Positions 16,495-25,506 of a stretch of 52,331 nucleotides of DNA are shown here, one piece after another; within the stretch, counting starts at the first letter, position 1; the number at the start of each line of letters is the position of its first letter. This DNA is from DASSSQ01 sp963839285. Its GTDB lineage: Bacteria > Actinomycetota > Thermoleophilia > Gaiellales > Gaiellaceae. The position numbers were made by a program, and so were the translations under genes. The notes beneath the pieces are model-generated. The model saw only the letters and a program-made list of their open reading frames with translations, did not search any database and was not told the origin of the DNA. The stretch spans positions 1 to 52,331 of the forward strand of contig CAWIUN010000017.1 of assembly GCA_963839285.1 (NCBI GenBank). Reading direction: 5' to 3'.

Positions 16495-18381
16495 CTACGG
16501 GACCGACAGCCGGTCCCAGAGGTTCTGGAGGATCCGCCGCGTCGGCCAGAAGGTGGCCGAGCCGGCGAAGTCGAGCGCGCCCGCGGCGAACACCTTCGCG
16601 CCCGCAGGCGTCTCGTAGTACGACATCTGCGCCGTCAGGCCCGGCCCGAGCAGGTCGGGGATCTCCGCGACGACGAGCGTCCCCGGCGGCGAGTCCGGCG
16701 TCGTCGCGTCGATCTCGATCCCGTAGCCGCCGACGTAGGAGCCGAAGGTCGAGCCGTCGACGAGATCCGTGCCCGACCACAGCCACGGCGCGGCGGCGGC
16801 GTTCCGGACGACGTAGTTGCCCTGCCGCTGGCCGTCGTCGTTGGCGCGGTACTGGACGCCGAGCAGGCGCGCCTCCGGCCGCCCCGCCTGGCGGAACTGC
16901 GAGATCTTCCGCAGCGTCGTCCCGTCCTTCGACACCCGCCAGAAGAAGCTGTTGGCGGAGAGGAACATCAGGTTGCCGCCGAGGTCGCGGTAGCGCTCGA
17001 CGACGTCGAAGACGTGGTCCTGCACGTACTCCTCGTGCCCCTCGAAGACGACGAGGTCGTACGCCCGCGCCAGCGCGTCGCCGTTCTCGAGCCCGGCCAG
17101 GTCCTCGTCCGAGATGAACTCGACCGTCTTCCCCGACCAGAAGAGCCAGTGCAGGAACGGCAGGTCGTAGCGGTAGAAGCGGAGCGGCACGCCGCGGTTG
17201 TTGTAGGGGCGGATCAGGTCGACCGAGAGGTTCGGCGGCCCGGCGTACCAGGTGTCGCCGTAGCCGTTCCCGTCGACGTCGTAGAAGTTGTAGGCCTGCC
17301 AGGTGTTCGTCGGCAGGACGACGGCGACGCGGCTCGACGCGCCGAGCGCCGTCGGGTGGATCACGAACGGCGCGTAGCCGACCCGGCCGTCCGGCGCCGT
17401 CAGCTGCGCGTAGTAGAGGCCGCTCGGCCAGTCGCCGATCCGCAGGTCGAAGCCCCAGCGGGCGTTCCGGTGCTTCGACCAGTCGAGGTCGATCGGCGCC
17501 GGGCTCACCTCGATCCCCGCCATCTGGTTGTCCGCGTAGGTGACGACCGTCTCCGGCCCGGAGTGGAAGATCCGCAGCTGCAGCGAGGGAGCGTCCGCCC
17601 AGATCCGCAGGTGTGCGAGGTCGCCGGCGCCGTACACCTGCCGCGTGAAGGTGGCGTCGATCCCCTGCAGACGGATCACCGGCGAGCGCCGGTAGCGGCC
17701 GACGAAGGCGTCGCGCGGCCCGTAGCGGATCGTGTTGCCGGCCGCGTCCGTCGCGGAGAGGAGCGTGACGTACGTCCGCGGGTTCAGCACCTTCGAGGGG
17801 TGCCAGACGAGCTCCTGGTCGCCCCGCGCGAGCGTCCGCGTCAGCTGGTCGACGACGCGCGGGTTCTTGACCGTCCGCGCGAACTGCAGGGTCACCGTCG
17901 CCGGCTCGGCGAGGTGGAAGCGGATCACCGCCGCGTCGCGGAGCCCGTCGCCGTTCGGGCTGATCGTCGTCAGCAGCGGGTCGTCGCCGGCGAAGGGGCG
18001 GCCGCCGTTGCCCGCGCGGAGCCGCTCCAGCTCCGGCGGCGTCCGGTCGATGCGCACCGGCGAGGCGGCGAGCGCGCGGCCGTTCCAGACGAGCCGGACG
18101 AGGTAGCGGCCGTCGCGCACCTGCTTGCCGTCGAGGCGCCCGTCCCAGGCGACGTCGACCGTCCGCTGCACCGTCGGGCGCTCGATCCAGCCGACGCGCG
18201 TGCCGTTCGGCCGGGCCAGCTCGACCCCGACCTGCCGCGGCAGCGTCAGCGAGCCGGCGATCGAGAGCGTCCCGCGCACGGGCGAGAACGCCTGCGGGCT
18301 CACGCGCACGTCGGCGGCATGCGCCGCAGGCGCGAACGCGAGCGCCAGGACGACCAGGGCGAGGCGGCGCACGACGGCCAA
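16495..18381 (-). CDS. Secreted protein with N,N-dimethylformamidase large-subunit-like domain (paralog 1)
   Basis: About 628 residues with a clear signal peptide (LALVVLALAFAPAAHAAD), two beta-rich N-terminal regions (interior repeats such as TVTLQFARTVKNPRVVDQL and SPNGDGLRD, a FlgD-like phrase), and a C-terminal domain resembling the N,N-dimethylformamidase beta-subunit family (RVAVVLPTNTWQAYNFYDVD, YDLVVFEGHEEYV, YRDLGGNLMFLSANSFFWRV). The start is TTG 18381 or GTG 18372; no strong SD decides. Catalysis on formamides is not implied; many secreted relatives have unknown roles. It lies downstream of a shorter paralog, separated by a hairpin. Confidence 0.75.
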   Translation of the reverse strand: MAVVRRLALVVLALAFAPAAHAADVRVSPQAFSPVRGTLSIAGSLTLPRQVGVELARPNGTRVGWIERPTVQRTVDVAWDGRLDGKQVRDGRYLVRLVWNGRALAASPVRIDRTPPELERLRAGNGGRPFAGDDPLLTTISPNGDGLRDAAVIRFHLAEPATVTLQFARTVKNPRVVDQLTRTLARGDQELVWHPSKVLNPRTYVTLLSATDAAGNTIRYGPRDAFVGRYRRSPVIRLQGIDATFTRQVYGAGDLAHLRIWADAPSLQLRIFHSGPETVVTYADNQMAGIEVSPAPIDLDWSKHRNARWGFDLRIGDWPSGLYYAQLTAPDGRVGYAPFVIHPTALGASSRVAVVLPTNTWQAYNFYDVDGNGYGDTWYAGPPNLSVDLIRPYNNRGVPLRFYRYDLPFLHWLFWSGKTVEFISDEDLAGLENGDALARAYDLVVFEGHEEYVQDHVFDVVERYRDLGGNLMFLSANSFFWRVSKDGTTLRKISQFRQAGRPEARLLGVQYRANDDGQRQGNYVVRNAAAAPWLWSGTDLVDGSTFGSYVGGYGIEIDATTPDSPPGTLVVAEIPDLLGPGLTAQMSYYETPAGAKVFAAGALDFAGSATFWPTRRILQNLWDRLSVP

Positions 18382-18385
18382 AGAG

Positions 18386-18409
18386 TAGCGGCGGCCCCGG
18401 CCGCCGCTA
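18386..18409 (-). terminator. Hairpin between the two paralogs
   Basis: TAGCGGCGGCC-CC-GGCCGCCGCTA is a perfect inverted repeat with 11-base arms. It lies 21 bases after the stop of the upstream minus-strand paralog and just before the start of the next gene. It has no U-tract. It probably terminates or attenuates transcription between the two genes. Confidence 0.5.
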
Positions 18410-18429
18410 CCCGCCCCGCTCCGGTCGTC

Positions 18430-19746
18430 TCAGACCGCGGACGTCATGCGCCACCAGACGTTCGAGACGATGCGCCGGACCTGCGGGTTCCACATACCCC
18501 CCGCGAGCGTGAACGCGCCTGCGGCGAAGACCTGCGAGCCGGCCGGGCCCACGTAGTAGGTCATCTGCGCGGTCAGCCCCGGTGCGAACAGGTCGGGGAT
18601 CTCGGCCAGCACCCGGATGCCTCGCGGAGATGCCGTCGTCGTGGCGTCGGCCTCGATGCCGCCGCTGCCGAAGGGCTCGCCGACGCGGGCACGCGCGCCC
18701 GCGAAGATCCACGAGACAGGCGCCGCGCTCTTGCGGACGATCCACGGGCCGCGGTGCTCGCCGTCGTCGTTGGCGAAGTACTGGACGCCGATCAGCGCCG
18801 CCTCGGGGCGGCCGAGGTCACGCCACTTGGCGACGCGCGTGATCGTGTCGCCGCGCCGGTCGACGCGCCAGAAGAAGTTGTTCGCCGACAGGAACATCAG
18901 GTTGCCGCCGAGGTCGCGGTAGCTCTGGATCACGTCGTACTCGTGCGTGCTCACGTACTCGTGGTGGCCCGGGAAGACGACGAGGTCGTACGCGCGGCGC
19001 AGCGCCCTGCCGTTCGGCACTGCCGCCAGGTCGCTGTCGGACAGCTGGTCGACCTGCCGGTGGGTCGCGTAGATCCAGCGCTGGAACGGGTCGTCGTACA
19101 GCTTGTAGTGGTAGGGGACGCCCCGGTTCCGGTGTGGCCGGACGAGGTGCACGGTCAGGTGGTGGCAGTCGGCGTACCACGTGTCGCCGACGCCGTCGTG
19201 GTTCTCGTCGCGGTGGTTGTACGCCTGCCACGTGAAGGTCGGCAGGACGATCGCGATCCGGTGCTCGCCCAGCCGGGCGGGGGCGAGCACGAACGGCGCG
19301 AAGCCGAGCTTGCCGTGGTCGCCCTCGAGGCGGACGAAGTACAGACCGCTCGGCCAGTGGCCGACCCGGAGCCGGATGCTCCGGCCCGGGCGAACCGCGC
19401 CGACGCGGACACCCGGGACGACCGGGTGGCCGTCCATCAGGTCGTTCGCCGCGAGGCGCCTCGGCTGGGTTCCGGCGCGCCAGATCTGCGCCGTCACGGC
19501 CTGCGCGCCCGACCAGAACTGCACGGTGGCAAGCTCGCCGGGGCGGTAGCTGTCGCGGGTCGTCGTCGCCTCGATCTTGGGGCGCTTCGAGTCGGGCAGC
19601 ATCAGGTCGAGGCCGTAGTCCTCGCCGACGTAGATCGCGCCGAGGATCGGCCGGGAGTGGTGGGTAGGGCGGAGGGTCGCCGCGGCCGTCGCGGCGGCGG
19701 CGAGCAGCAGGATCGCTGCGGCGATATGGGAGCTCTTGGTGTGCAT
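18430..19746 (-). CDS. Secreted protein with N,N-dimethylformamidase large-subunit-like domain (paralog 2)
   Basis: A 438-residue paralog of the downstream gene, lacking its first beta-rich domains. ATG 19746 gives a signal anchor (SSHIAAAILLLAAAATAAA). The shared domain is clear: RIAIVLPTFTWQAYNHRDEN, VGDTWYAD, YDLVVFPGHHEYVS, YRDLGGNLMFLSANNFFWRV and IPDLFAPGLTAQMTYYVGPA. The two copies are well diverged, so the duplication is old. Conserved His/Glu in the GHHEYV and GHEEYV motifs could be functional. The substrate is unknown. Confidence 0.72.
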   Translation of the reverse strand: MHTKSSHIAAAILLLAAAATAAATLRPTHHSRPILGAIYVGEDYGLDLMLPDSKRPKIEATTTRDSYRPGELATVQFWSGAQAVTAQIWRAGTQPRRLAANDLMDGHPVVPGVRVGAVRPGRSIRLRVGHWPSGLYFVRLEGDHGKLGFAPFVLAPARLGEHRIAIVLPTFTWQAYNHRDENHDGVGDTWYADCHHLTVHLVRPHRNRGVPYHYKLYDDPFQRWIYATHRQVDQLSDSDLAAVPNGRALRRAYDLVVFPGHHEYVSTHEYDVIQSYRDLGGNLMFLSANNFFWRVDRRGDTITRVAKWRDLGRPEAALIGVQYFANDDGEHRGPWIVRKSAAPVSWIFAGARARVGEPFGSGGIEADATTTASPRGIRVLAEIPDLFAPGLTAQMTYYVGPAGSQVFAAGAFTLAGGMWNPQVRRIVSNVWWRMTSAV

Positions 19747-19889
19747 GGCGCCACCGTCGACCCGGTCGCCAACGACCCGGTCACGGCGCCCCAACGGCCC
19801 GCCAACCGCAGACCGTGCGTCGTTTCTCGCCCGCAGCTCGCCCGTGAGCCTCCGTCGGGGAAGGCTCCGGCCGGACCCTCCTCACGAGC

Positions 19890-19907
19890 GGCCGGCGGCC
19901 GCCGGCC
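19890..19907 (-). terminator. Palindrome at the end of the DUF1360 gene
   Basis: GGCCGGCGGCCGCCGGCC is a perfect 18-base palindrome touching the stop codon of the minus-strand DUF1360 gene. It can form a GC hairpin and probably acts as a terminator before the paralog gene. No U-tract. Confidence 0.4.
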
Positions 19908-20377
19908 TACCCGACGCGCTGCTCGATCTCGTTCGACTTGTGGGCGAGCGCGACGAAGGCGGCCTGCAGGAAGTCGTTCAGGGCCGCCGCGTCGAGCGTC
20001 AGCACGAGTAGCCGGCCGAAGCGCGGCGTCGCCGAGAGCGAGGCGGCGAGGCCCGCCCCGACCCAGGTGCCGACGCAGCGCGTGCAGGTGACGAGCTCGC
20101 CGATCGCGCGCCGCATGCCGGTGCCGGCCGGATGCTCGTGCCCCTCGTAGGCCTCCTCCTCGACGAAGGGCTCGCGCAGGAAGCTCGAGACCTTGTCGCG
20201 CGAGAGCGTCCGCGACGCCTTGAAGGTCGCGAGCCCGAGCGCGGCCAGCTCGACCGGCCGCAGCTCGCCCTCGGCCTCCGCCGCCCGGCTCGCGAGCACG
20301 AGCGCGAGCAGGAAGGCGCCGACGAGGGTGGCGTAGGACTCGTACGGCGGGCGGGGGGGCGGTTCGGTCACGCGCAT
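19907..20377 (-). CDS. DUF1360 family membrane protein
   Basis: A 156-residue protein from ATG 20377 with an N-terminal helix (YATLVGAFLLALVLASRA), then FKASRTLSRDKVSSFLREPF, a phrase typical of DUF1360, a CTRCVGTWVG motif with a Cys pair, and a C-terminal hydrophobic stretch. The family is known from Bacillus and Actinomycetota but has no assigned role. The gene is divergent from uvrB, with the SOS box in the shared interval, so it could also be influenced by LexA, though the box is about 215 bases from this start. Confidence 0.75.
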   Translation of the reverse strand: MRVTEPPPRPPYESYATLVGAFLLALVLASRAAEAEGELRPVELAALGLATFKASRTLSRDKVSSFLREPFVEEEAYEGHEHPAGTGMRRAIGELVTCTRCVGTWVGAGLAASLSATPRFGRLLVLTLDAAALNDFLQAAFVALAHKSNEIEQRVG

Positions 20378-20590
20378 ACGGTTCTCGTGCGCCCGCGACC
20401 GGAAACGTCGCGAGGCCCGGGTCGGCCGAGATCGGGGAGGCGCCCGACGCGGCGGGTCGTCCGCGCGGATAGGACGTGCCCGTGGCGACGGGGCATCGCT
20501 CGCGCGGCTCGTCGAGCGGGCACGTCGCGGGCGCTGGCGGTGGGCGGACTTCGTCGAGCGGGTCGAGGCCGGGGTCGCCGAGCCGTCGTA

Positions 20591-20604
20591 GGAACGCACG
20601 TTCG
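20591..20604. promoter_or_regulatory. LexA-type SOS box upstream of uvrB
   Basis: GGAACGCACGTTCG matches the Gram-positive LexA (Cheo) box CGAACRNRYGTTCG at all positions except the first base. It lies 19 bases before the uvrB GTG. A matching box precedes uvrA in the same window, which supports a real SOS regulon. Confidence 0.75.
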
Positions 20605-20622
20605 CTCAGGTACCCTTCCCTC

Positions 20623-22620
20623 GTGGCCGTCTTCGAGACCTCGTCGCTGTACGCGCCGACCGGCGACCAGCCCGGGGCGATCGCGGCGCTGGCCGAGGGG
20701 ATCGAGGCCGGCGAGCGCTACCAGACGCTGCTCGGCGCCACCGGCACCGGCAAGACGGCGACGATGGCGTGGACGATCGAGAAGGTCGGCCGCCCGGCGC
20801 TCCTGATCGCGCACAACAAGACGCTCGCCGCCCAGCTCTGCAACGAGCTGCGCGAGTTCTTCCCGCGCAACGCCGTCGAGTACTTCGTCTCCTACTACGA
20901 CTACTACCAGCCCGAGGCCTACGTCCCGCAGGCCGACCTCTACATCGAGAAGGACTCGTCCCGGAACGACGACATCGACCGGCTGCGGCACGCGGCGACC
21001 TCGTCGCTGATGACCCGCCGGGACGTGATCATCGTCGCGTCGGTGTCGGCGATCTACGGCCTCGGCTCGCCCGAGGAGTACCGGGAGAAGCTCGTCTTCC
21101 TCGAGGTCGGCGAGGAGACGGAGCGCGACCTGATGCTCCGCAAGCTGATCGACATCCAGTACGTCCGCAACGACACGCTGCTCGGCCGCGGCCGCTTCCG
21201 GGTCAAGGGCGACGTGATCGAGATCCAGCCCGCCTACTCCGAGACCGCCTACCGGATCTCGATGTTCGGCGACGAGGTCGAGCAGATCACGCACTTCGAC
21301 CCGCTGACCGGCGAGGTCTACGCGAAGCTCGAGACGCTGACCGTCTTCCCGGCGACGCAGTACGTGACCTCGAAGCCGACGATCGAGCGCGCCGCCGACG
21401 AGATCCGCCACGAGCTCGAGGAGCAGGTGCGCCTGTTCGAGTCGCAGGGGAAGCTGCTCGAGGCGCACCGGATCCGGCAGCGCACCGAGTACGACCTCGA
21501 GATGATGCGCGAGCTGGGCTTCTGCAACGGGATCGAGAACTACTCGCGGATCCTCGACGGGCGGCCGGTGGGCTCGGCCCCGCACACGCTGCTCGACTAC
21601 TTCCCCTCCGACTTCGTCGTCTTCGTGGACGAGTCGCACCAGACGATCCCGCAGATCGGCGGCATGTACGAGGGCGACCGCTCGCGCAAGCAGACGCTGG
21701 TCGACTTCGGCTTCCGGCTGCCGTCGGCGCTCGACAACCGCCCGCTCCGCTTCGACGAGTTCCTCAGCAGGGTGCCGCAGCTCGTCTTCGTCTCGGCGAC
21801 GCCGGGGGCCTACGAGCTGCGCCACTCGACCCGCGTCGCCGAGCAGCTGATCCGGCCGACCTTCGTCGTCGACCCGGAGGTGGAGCTGCGGCCGACGAAG
21901 GACCAGATCGACGACCTGCTCGGCGAGATCCGCCGGCGCGAGGCCGCGGGCGAGCGGACGCTCGTGACGACGCTGACCAAGAAGATGGCCGAGGACCTGA
22001 CCGACTACCTGCTCGAGGCCGGCGTCAAGGCGCGCTACCTGCACTCGGAGATCGACACGCTCGAGCGGATCCAGATCATCCGCGAGCTGCGGCTCGGCGA
22101 GTACGACGTGCTCGTCGGCGTCAACCTGCTCCGCGAGGGGCTCGACCTGCCCGAGGTGACGCTGGTCGCGATCCTCGACGCCGACAAGGAGGGCTTCCTC
22201 CGCGGCAAGACGGCGCTGATCCAGACGATCGGCCGCGCCGCCCGGAACACGAACGGCAAGGTGCTGATGTACGCCGACAAGCAGACCGAGGCGATCACCG
22301 GCGCGCTCGACGAGACGGAGCGGCGGCGCGCGATCCAGGTCGCCTACAACGAGGAGCACGGGCAGGTGCCGATCTCGATCGCGAAGGGCGTCTCCGACAT
22401 CGCCGAGTTCCTCGCGCTCGAGGCGCCGCACGTCCCGAAGGGCTCGCGCCGCTCGAAGCAGCTCGAGGGCCTCGACCGCGGCGAGCTCGAGAAGCTGATG
22501 ATCACGCTCGAGGAGGAGATGTTCACCGCCGCCGAGGAGCTCCGCTTCGAGTACGCGGCCAAGCTCCGCGACGAGATCAAGGAGCTGCGGCGCGAGCTCG
22601 AGGCGCTGGCCGAGGTCTGA
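20623..22620 (+). CDS. uvrB: Excinuclease ABC subunit B
   Basis: A 665-residue UvrB, the damage-verifying helicase-like subunit of nucleotide excision repair, loaded by UvrA and recruiting UvrC. Walker A is GATGTGKT near residue 40; the beta-hairpin YYDYYQPEAYVPQ, the helicase box DESH, SATPG, and QTIGRAARN are present. The C-terminal UVR motif (EEMFTAAEELRFEYAAKLRD, about residues 625-655) is the UvrC-binding coiled coil. GTG 20623 gives the usual N-terminus, with no room for more. Probably induced through the SOS box directly upstream. No frameshifts. Confidence 0.97.
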   Translation: MAVFETSSLYAPTGDQPGAIAALAEGIEAGERYQTLLGATGTGKTATMAWTIEKVGRPALLIAHNKTLAAQLCNELREFFPRNAVEYFVSYYDYYQPEAYVPQADLYIEKDSSRNDDIDRLRHAATSSLMTRRDVIIVASVSAIYGLGSPEEYREKLVFLEVGEETERDLMLRKLIDIQYVRNDTLLGRGRFRVKGDVIEIQPAYSETAYRISMFGDEVEQITHFDPLTGEVYAKLETLTVFPATQYVTSKPTIERAADEIRHELEEQVRLFESQGKLLEAHRIRQRTEYDLEMMRELGFCNGIENYSRILDGRPVGSAPHTLLDYFPSDFVVFVDESHQTIPQIGGMYEGDRSRKQTLVDFGFRLPSALDNRPLRFDEFLSRVPQLVFVSATPGAYELRHSTRVAEQLIRPTFVVDPEVELRPTKDQIDDLLGEIRRREAAGERTLVTTLTKKMAEDLTDYLLEAGVKARYLHSEIDTLERIQIIRELRLGEYDVLVGVNLLREGLDLPEVTLVAILDADKEGFLRGKTALIQTIGRAARNTNGKVLMYADKQTEAITGALDETERRRAIQVAYNEEHGQVPISIAKGVSDIAEFLALEAPHVPKGSRRSKQLEGLDRGELEKLMITLEEEMFTAAEELRFEYAAKLRDEIKELRRELEALAEV

Positions 22621-22673
22621 GCGGCCTCGGCGCGGGCCCGGCCGCGGGCCTCGCCTCGGCGGGAGCGCGACGA

Positions 22674-23489
22674 CTACTCGGCAGGCGCCGGTCGCGATCC
22701 TTCGAGCTCCCAGACCGACTGCCAGCGCGTCCCCCGCTCGAGCACGACCGGCCGCTCCGGCGCGCTGAGCCGGTAGTAGAGGACGCTGACCGCGTGGGCG
22801 GCGTACGGAACGGTCAGGGTCGCGGCGAGCGTGCTGCTCAGCCAGATCCCGAGCAGGCCGTGACCTCGCCCGAGGGCCGAGAAGAGCAGGTTGACGATCC
22901 CGGTCAGGAGACCGACCGACAGCATCACGTTGAGCACCGCCCGTCCGTTCCCGCGGACGAGCGCCCGCGACCGGGCCAGAGCCTCGCGCGCGGAGCGGCC
23001 CTCGAGCACGACCACCGGAATCGCGACCGCCCAGCGCGTCAGCAGGACGAGGCCCGGCACCACCAGCAGCAGCGTCCCGACCATGATGCCGAGGCCGGAG
23101 ATCGTCGAGACACCGACGAGCGGTCGCAGGCGGGCGAGCGAGCCGCGCAGGGCGAGCGTCGACGAGGGCCGGTGGTCGCCGTCCTCGTGCAGGCCGCGCA
23201 CGAGCTGCACGAGCGTGCCCTCGACGAGTGCGTAGCCGCCGAACGTCAACGGGAGCGAGAGGAGCAGGAGGACGAGGTCGAGGCTGCGCGGCGCCGGCGT
23301 CAGGCCGACGAGGTTCACGAGCCCGAAGACGAGGCCTGCGACGACGACGGAACGGCCGAAGAGGCGCCCGTACAGAGACTGCGCCTGCTTGTCCACGTCC
23401 TTCGCCCTGAGCTTCGGCGACCGAGCCTCTGCAGCGGACGCGATCGCGTCGTTCGTGCCGTCCCGGTTTGTCGGAAGCTCCCATGGCAA
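22674..23489 (-). CDS. Polytopic membrane protein, unknown function
   Basis: A 271-residue membrane protein with a soluble N-terminal ~45 residues (AKDVDKQAQSLYGRL) and about six hydrophobic segments, including LDLVLLLLSLPLTFGGYAL, GIMVGTLLLVVPGLVLL and LNVMLSVGLLTGIVNLL. The layout, with GRSAREALARSRALVRGN between helices, resembles the membrane domain found in glycerophosphodiester phosphodiesterase-like proteins, but no catalytic domain is present. The start is a TTG at 23489 only a few bases after AGGAGGGG; the precise start is uncertain. Convergent with uvrB. Confidence 0.6.
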   Translation of the reverse strand: MPWELPTNRDGTNDAIASAAEARSPKLRAKDVDKQAQSLYGRLFGRSVVVAGLVFGLVNLVGLTPAPRSLDLVLLLLSLPLTFGGYALVEGTLVQLVRGLHEDGDHRPSSTLALRGSLARLRPLVGVSTISGLGIMVGTLLLVVPGLVLLTRWAVAIPVVVLEGRSAREALARSRALVRGNGRAVLNVMLSVGLLTGIVNLLFSALGRGHGLLGIWLSSTLAATLTVPYAAHAVSVLYYRLSAPERPVVLERGTRWQSVWELEGSRPAPAE

Positions 23490-23627
23490 ACCCCTCCTGT
23501 TCGCTCGAGTTCGAGTCCAGCAATGGAGACGCCGCTCGGGTCGCTTGCTTGTCCCTCGTCCGGGTATTCGGCCGTCACCGGGACGACGCGGCGACTCGGC
23601 CCGGGCCCGTCCGCCGTTCGGGCCCTG

Positions 23628-24434
23628 TCAGCGCGGGCCCGGCCCGCTGAGGGGCGAGCGGACCGGCGTGCCGCGGAAGCAGCCGAGCGTGTAGGGGTAC
23701 TCGAGCGTCGCGTGGTAGTGGTAGACGCGCACGCGCTTGCCGTGCAGCGTCACCGTGGCGACGTGGCCGTGACAGGCGTCCAGGTTCGTGTCCGCCAGCA
23801 GCTTCCCGTTCTCGCCGCGCGGGCCGAAGATCGCAAAGCCGTCGAGCGCGTAGCCGACCAGACGCTGCTGCTTCGCGCGCGTCGAGCCGGTCAGGCAGGG
23901 CGGGATCGAGTGGTAGTGGTAGACCCCGCGCAGCTGCGGATGGCCCTCGCAGAGGTCCTGCGTCTCGTGCGCGACGGCGTCGCGGTGGGCGTCGTCGAGC
24001 GCGTTGAAGATCGCGACGCCGTTGACCGCGATCCCGATCATGCCCATCGGCAGGCAGGACGCGCGGGCGGCGAGCTTCGGGTGGGCCGGCAGCGCGAGCG
24101 AGACCGTCTGGGTCGCGATCGCGTTCGGGTTGCGGTCGTAGGCGTAGGCGTCGTCGCTCCGCGCGATCGGGAACGTCCCCGTCGGCGTCCCCCGCGGCAG
24201 CCCGTTCCCGGCGACCCTGAAGGTGCTCGACCCGAGCGAGAAGCGCACGCTCCCGGGCCACGTGACGCGCCCGTCGACGACGGCCTTCGCGGTCAGGTCG
24301 AAGGTGGAGCCGTGGATCCACGGGCCGGCGTGGTCGGCGCCGCCGACCCGGCCGGGCCCCTGGTCGCAGGCGAAGACCTCGCCCCGCCTCGCCGAGGCGG
24401 AGACGTGCCCGTCCCCGAGCGGCAGCCGCGTCAC
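23628..24434 (-). CDS. Secreted YHYH-domain protein
   Basis: A 268-residue protein with the YHYH signature twice (VYHYHSIPPCL and VYHYHATLEYPYTLGCF) and typical linkers (GYALDGFAIFGPRG, DACHGHVATVTL), so it belongs to the YHYH family of secreted proteins with presumed metal binding. From GTG 24434 there is no signal peptide, but the same frame upstream encodes a good one (LAALPFAAAALLAPLAVGAV) back to a CTG at 24524, with GGAGGA nine bases before it. No ATG, GTG or TTG exists there. Either CTG initiates, or the true start codon is altered by error. Function unknown; divergent from the SAM hydroxide adenosyltransferase gene. Confidence 0.75.
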   Translation of the reverse strand: MTRLPLGDGHVSASARRGEVFACDQGPGRVGGADHAGPWIHGSTFDLTAKAVVDGRVTWPGSVRFSLGSSTFRVAGNGLPRGTPTGTFPIARSDDAYAYDRNPNAIATQTVSLALPAHPKLAARASCLPMGMIGIAVNGVAIFNALDDAHRDAVAHETQDLCEGHPQLRGVYHYHSIPPCLTGSTRAKQQRLVGYALDGFAIFGPRGENGKLLADTNLDACHGHVATVTLHGKRVRVYHYHATLEYPYTLGCFRGTPVRSPLSGPGPR

Positions 24435-24546
24435 GTCGGTCGCCGACGGCGAGGCGAGGACGGCGCCGACCGCGAGCGGCGCGAGCAGTGCGGCGGCGGC
24501 GAACGGCAGGGCTGCGAGCTTCAGGGCAGCGACTCCTCCGACGGTG

Positions 24547-24561
24547 CATCGTCACACGATG
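24547..24561. promoter_or_regulatory. Palindrome in a divergent promoter region
   Basis: CATCGT-CAC-ACGATG is a perfect inverted repeat with 6-base arms, between the YHYH gene and the SAM hydroxide adenosyltransferase gene. It could be an operator. Short arms mean chance occurrence is possible. Confidence 0.3.
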
Positions 24562-24646
24562 ATGAAAGGACAGGCGGACGGCAAGGCGGATGGGCGGGCC
24601 GGGCCGCCGCGTTGTCAGGGCGCTGCGCGGGTGAGACACTCGCCGC

Positions 24647-25468
24647 ATGCCGGCCTCCCGCCCGATCGTCTTCCTCTCCGACTTCGGCTACCGGAACGAG
24701 TGGGTCGGCATCTGCCACGCGGTCATGACCCGCATCGTCCCGGCGAGCCCGATCGTCGACCTCTCGCACGGGGTGCCGCCGCTCGACGTCAGGAACGGCG
24801 CGCTGCTGCTCCTCGACTCGATCCCGTTCCTCGCCGCCGACGCGGTCGTGCTCGCGGTCGTCGACCCGAGCGTCGGACGCGACCGCGACGTCGCGCTCGA
24901 GACGGCGGAGGGTCGCCTCCTCGTCGGGCCGGACAACGGGCTGCTCGCCCCGGCGACGGCGGCGCTCGGAGGGGCCTCGCGCGCCGTCGAGATCACCGCG
25001 CCGGAGGTCGTCCTGACGCCGATCTCGCCGTCCTTCCACGCCCGCGACGTGCTCGCGCCCGCTGCGGCGCACCTCGCGGCCGGGATGTCCCTCGAGGCGC
25101 TCGGCCCTGCGGTCGAGCCGGGCAGCCTGGCCGACTTCGCGCTCCCGGAGGCGACGGTCGAGCGCGGCAAGGTCGAGTGCGAGGTGCTCGACCTGAACCG
25201 GTTCGGCAACGTCCTGCTCAACGTCCGCGAGCCGGACGTCGTCGCCGCCGGGTTCGACCGTGGAGGCGCGCTGCAGGTCGACACCACCGCCGGCTCGGCG
25301 CGGGCCCGCTGGGTCTCGACCTACGGCGACCTCGCCGCCGGGGACTGGGGCGTGATCGTCGACCCACGCGGCTGGCTGCTCGTGATCCGGGGCAACCCCG
25401 CGAACGCGGCCGAGGGTCTCGGCGTCGGTCCGGGCGATCCGGTCTGGCTCACCGCCGCCGCCGCCTAG
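24647..25468 (+). CDS. S-adenosyl-L-methionine hydroxide adenosyltransferase (DUF62 family)
   Basis: A 273-residue member of the DUF62/SAM hydroxide adenosyltransferase family, which splits SAM to adenosine and methionine using an activated water; relatives include fluorinase and chlorinase. Family marks are FLSDFGYRNEWVG at the N-terminus, VVDPSVGRDRDVAL, GPDNGLLAPA and SFHARDVLAPAAAHLA, containing the Asp-Arg-His set expected for the hydrolytic type, so hydrolysis rather than halogenation is predicted. The C-terminal domain (VEVLDLNRFGN-like and WVSTYGD) is also typical. ATG 24647. The physiological role of these enzymes is not settled. Confidence 0.88.
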   Translation: MPASRPIVFLSDFGYRNEWVGICHAVMTRIVPASPIVDLSHGVPPLDVRNGALLLLDSIPFLAADAVVLAVVDPSVGRDRDVALETAEGRLLVGPDNGLLAPATAALGGASRAVEITAPEVVLTPISPSFHARDVLAPAAAHLAAGMSLEALGPAVEPGSLADFALPEATVERGKVECEVLDLNRFGNVLLNVREPDVVAAGFDRGGALQVDTTAGSARARWVSTYGDLAAGDWGVIVDPRGWLLVIRGNPANAAEGLGVGPGDPVWLTAAAA

Positions 25469-25506
25469 TAGGCCCGGTGCCGGGAGGTCTGCGATACTCG
25501 CGGGCC

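Noticed and set aside
16339..20091. A 1250-codon plus-strand open frame
   Set aside because: It is the shadow of the two secreted minus-strand paralogs, with Arg/Asp/Val-rich, low-information sequence.
20368..23523. A 1051-codon minus-strand frame opposite uvrB
   Set aside because: It is antisense to uvrB, which has every expected motif; the antisense product has no domain.
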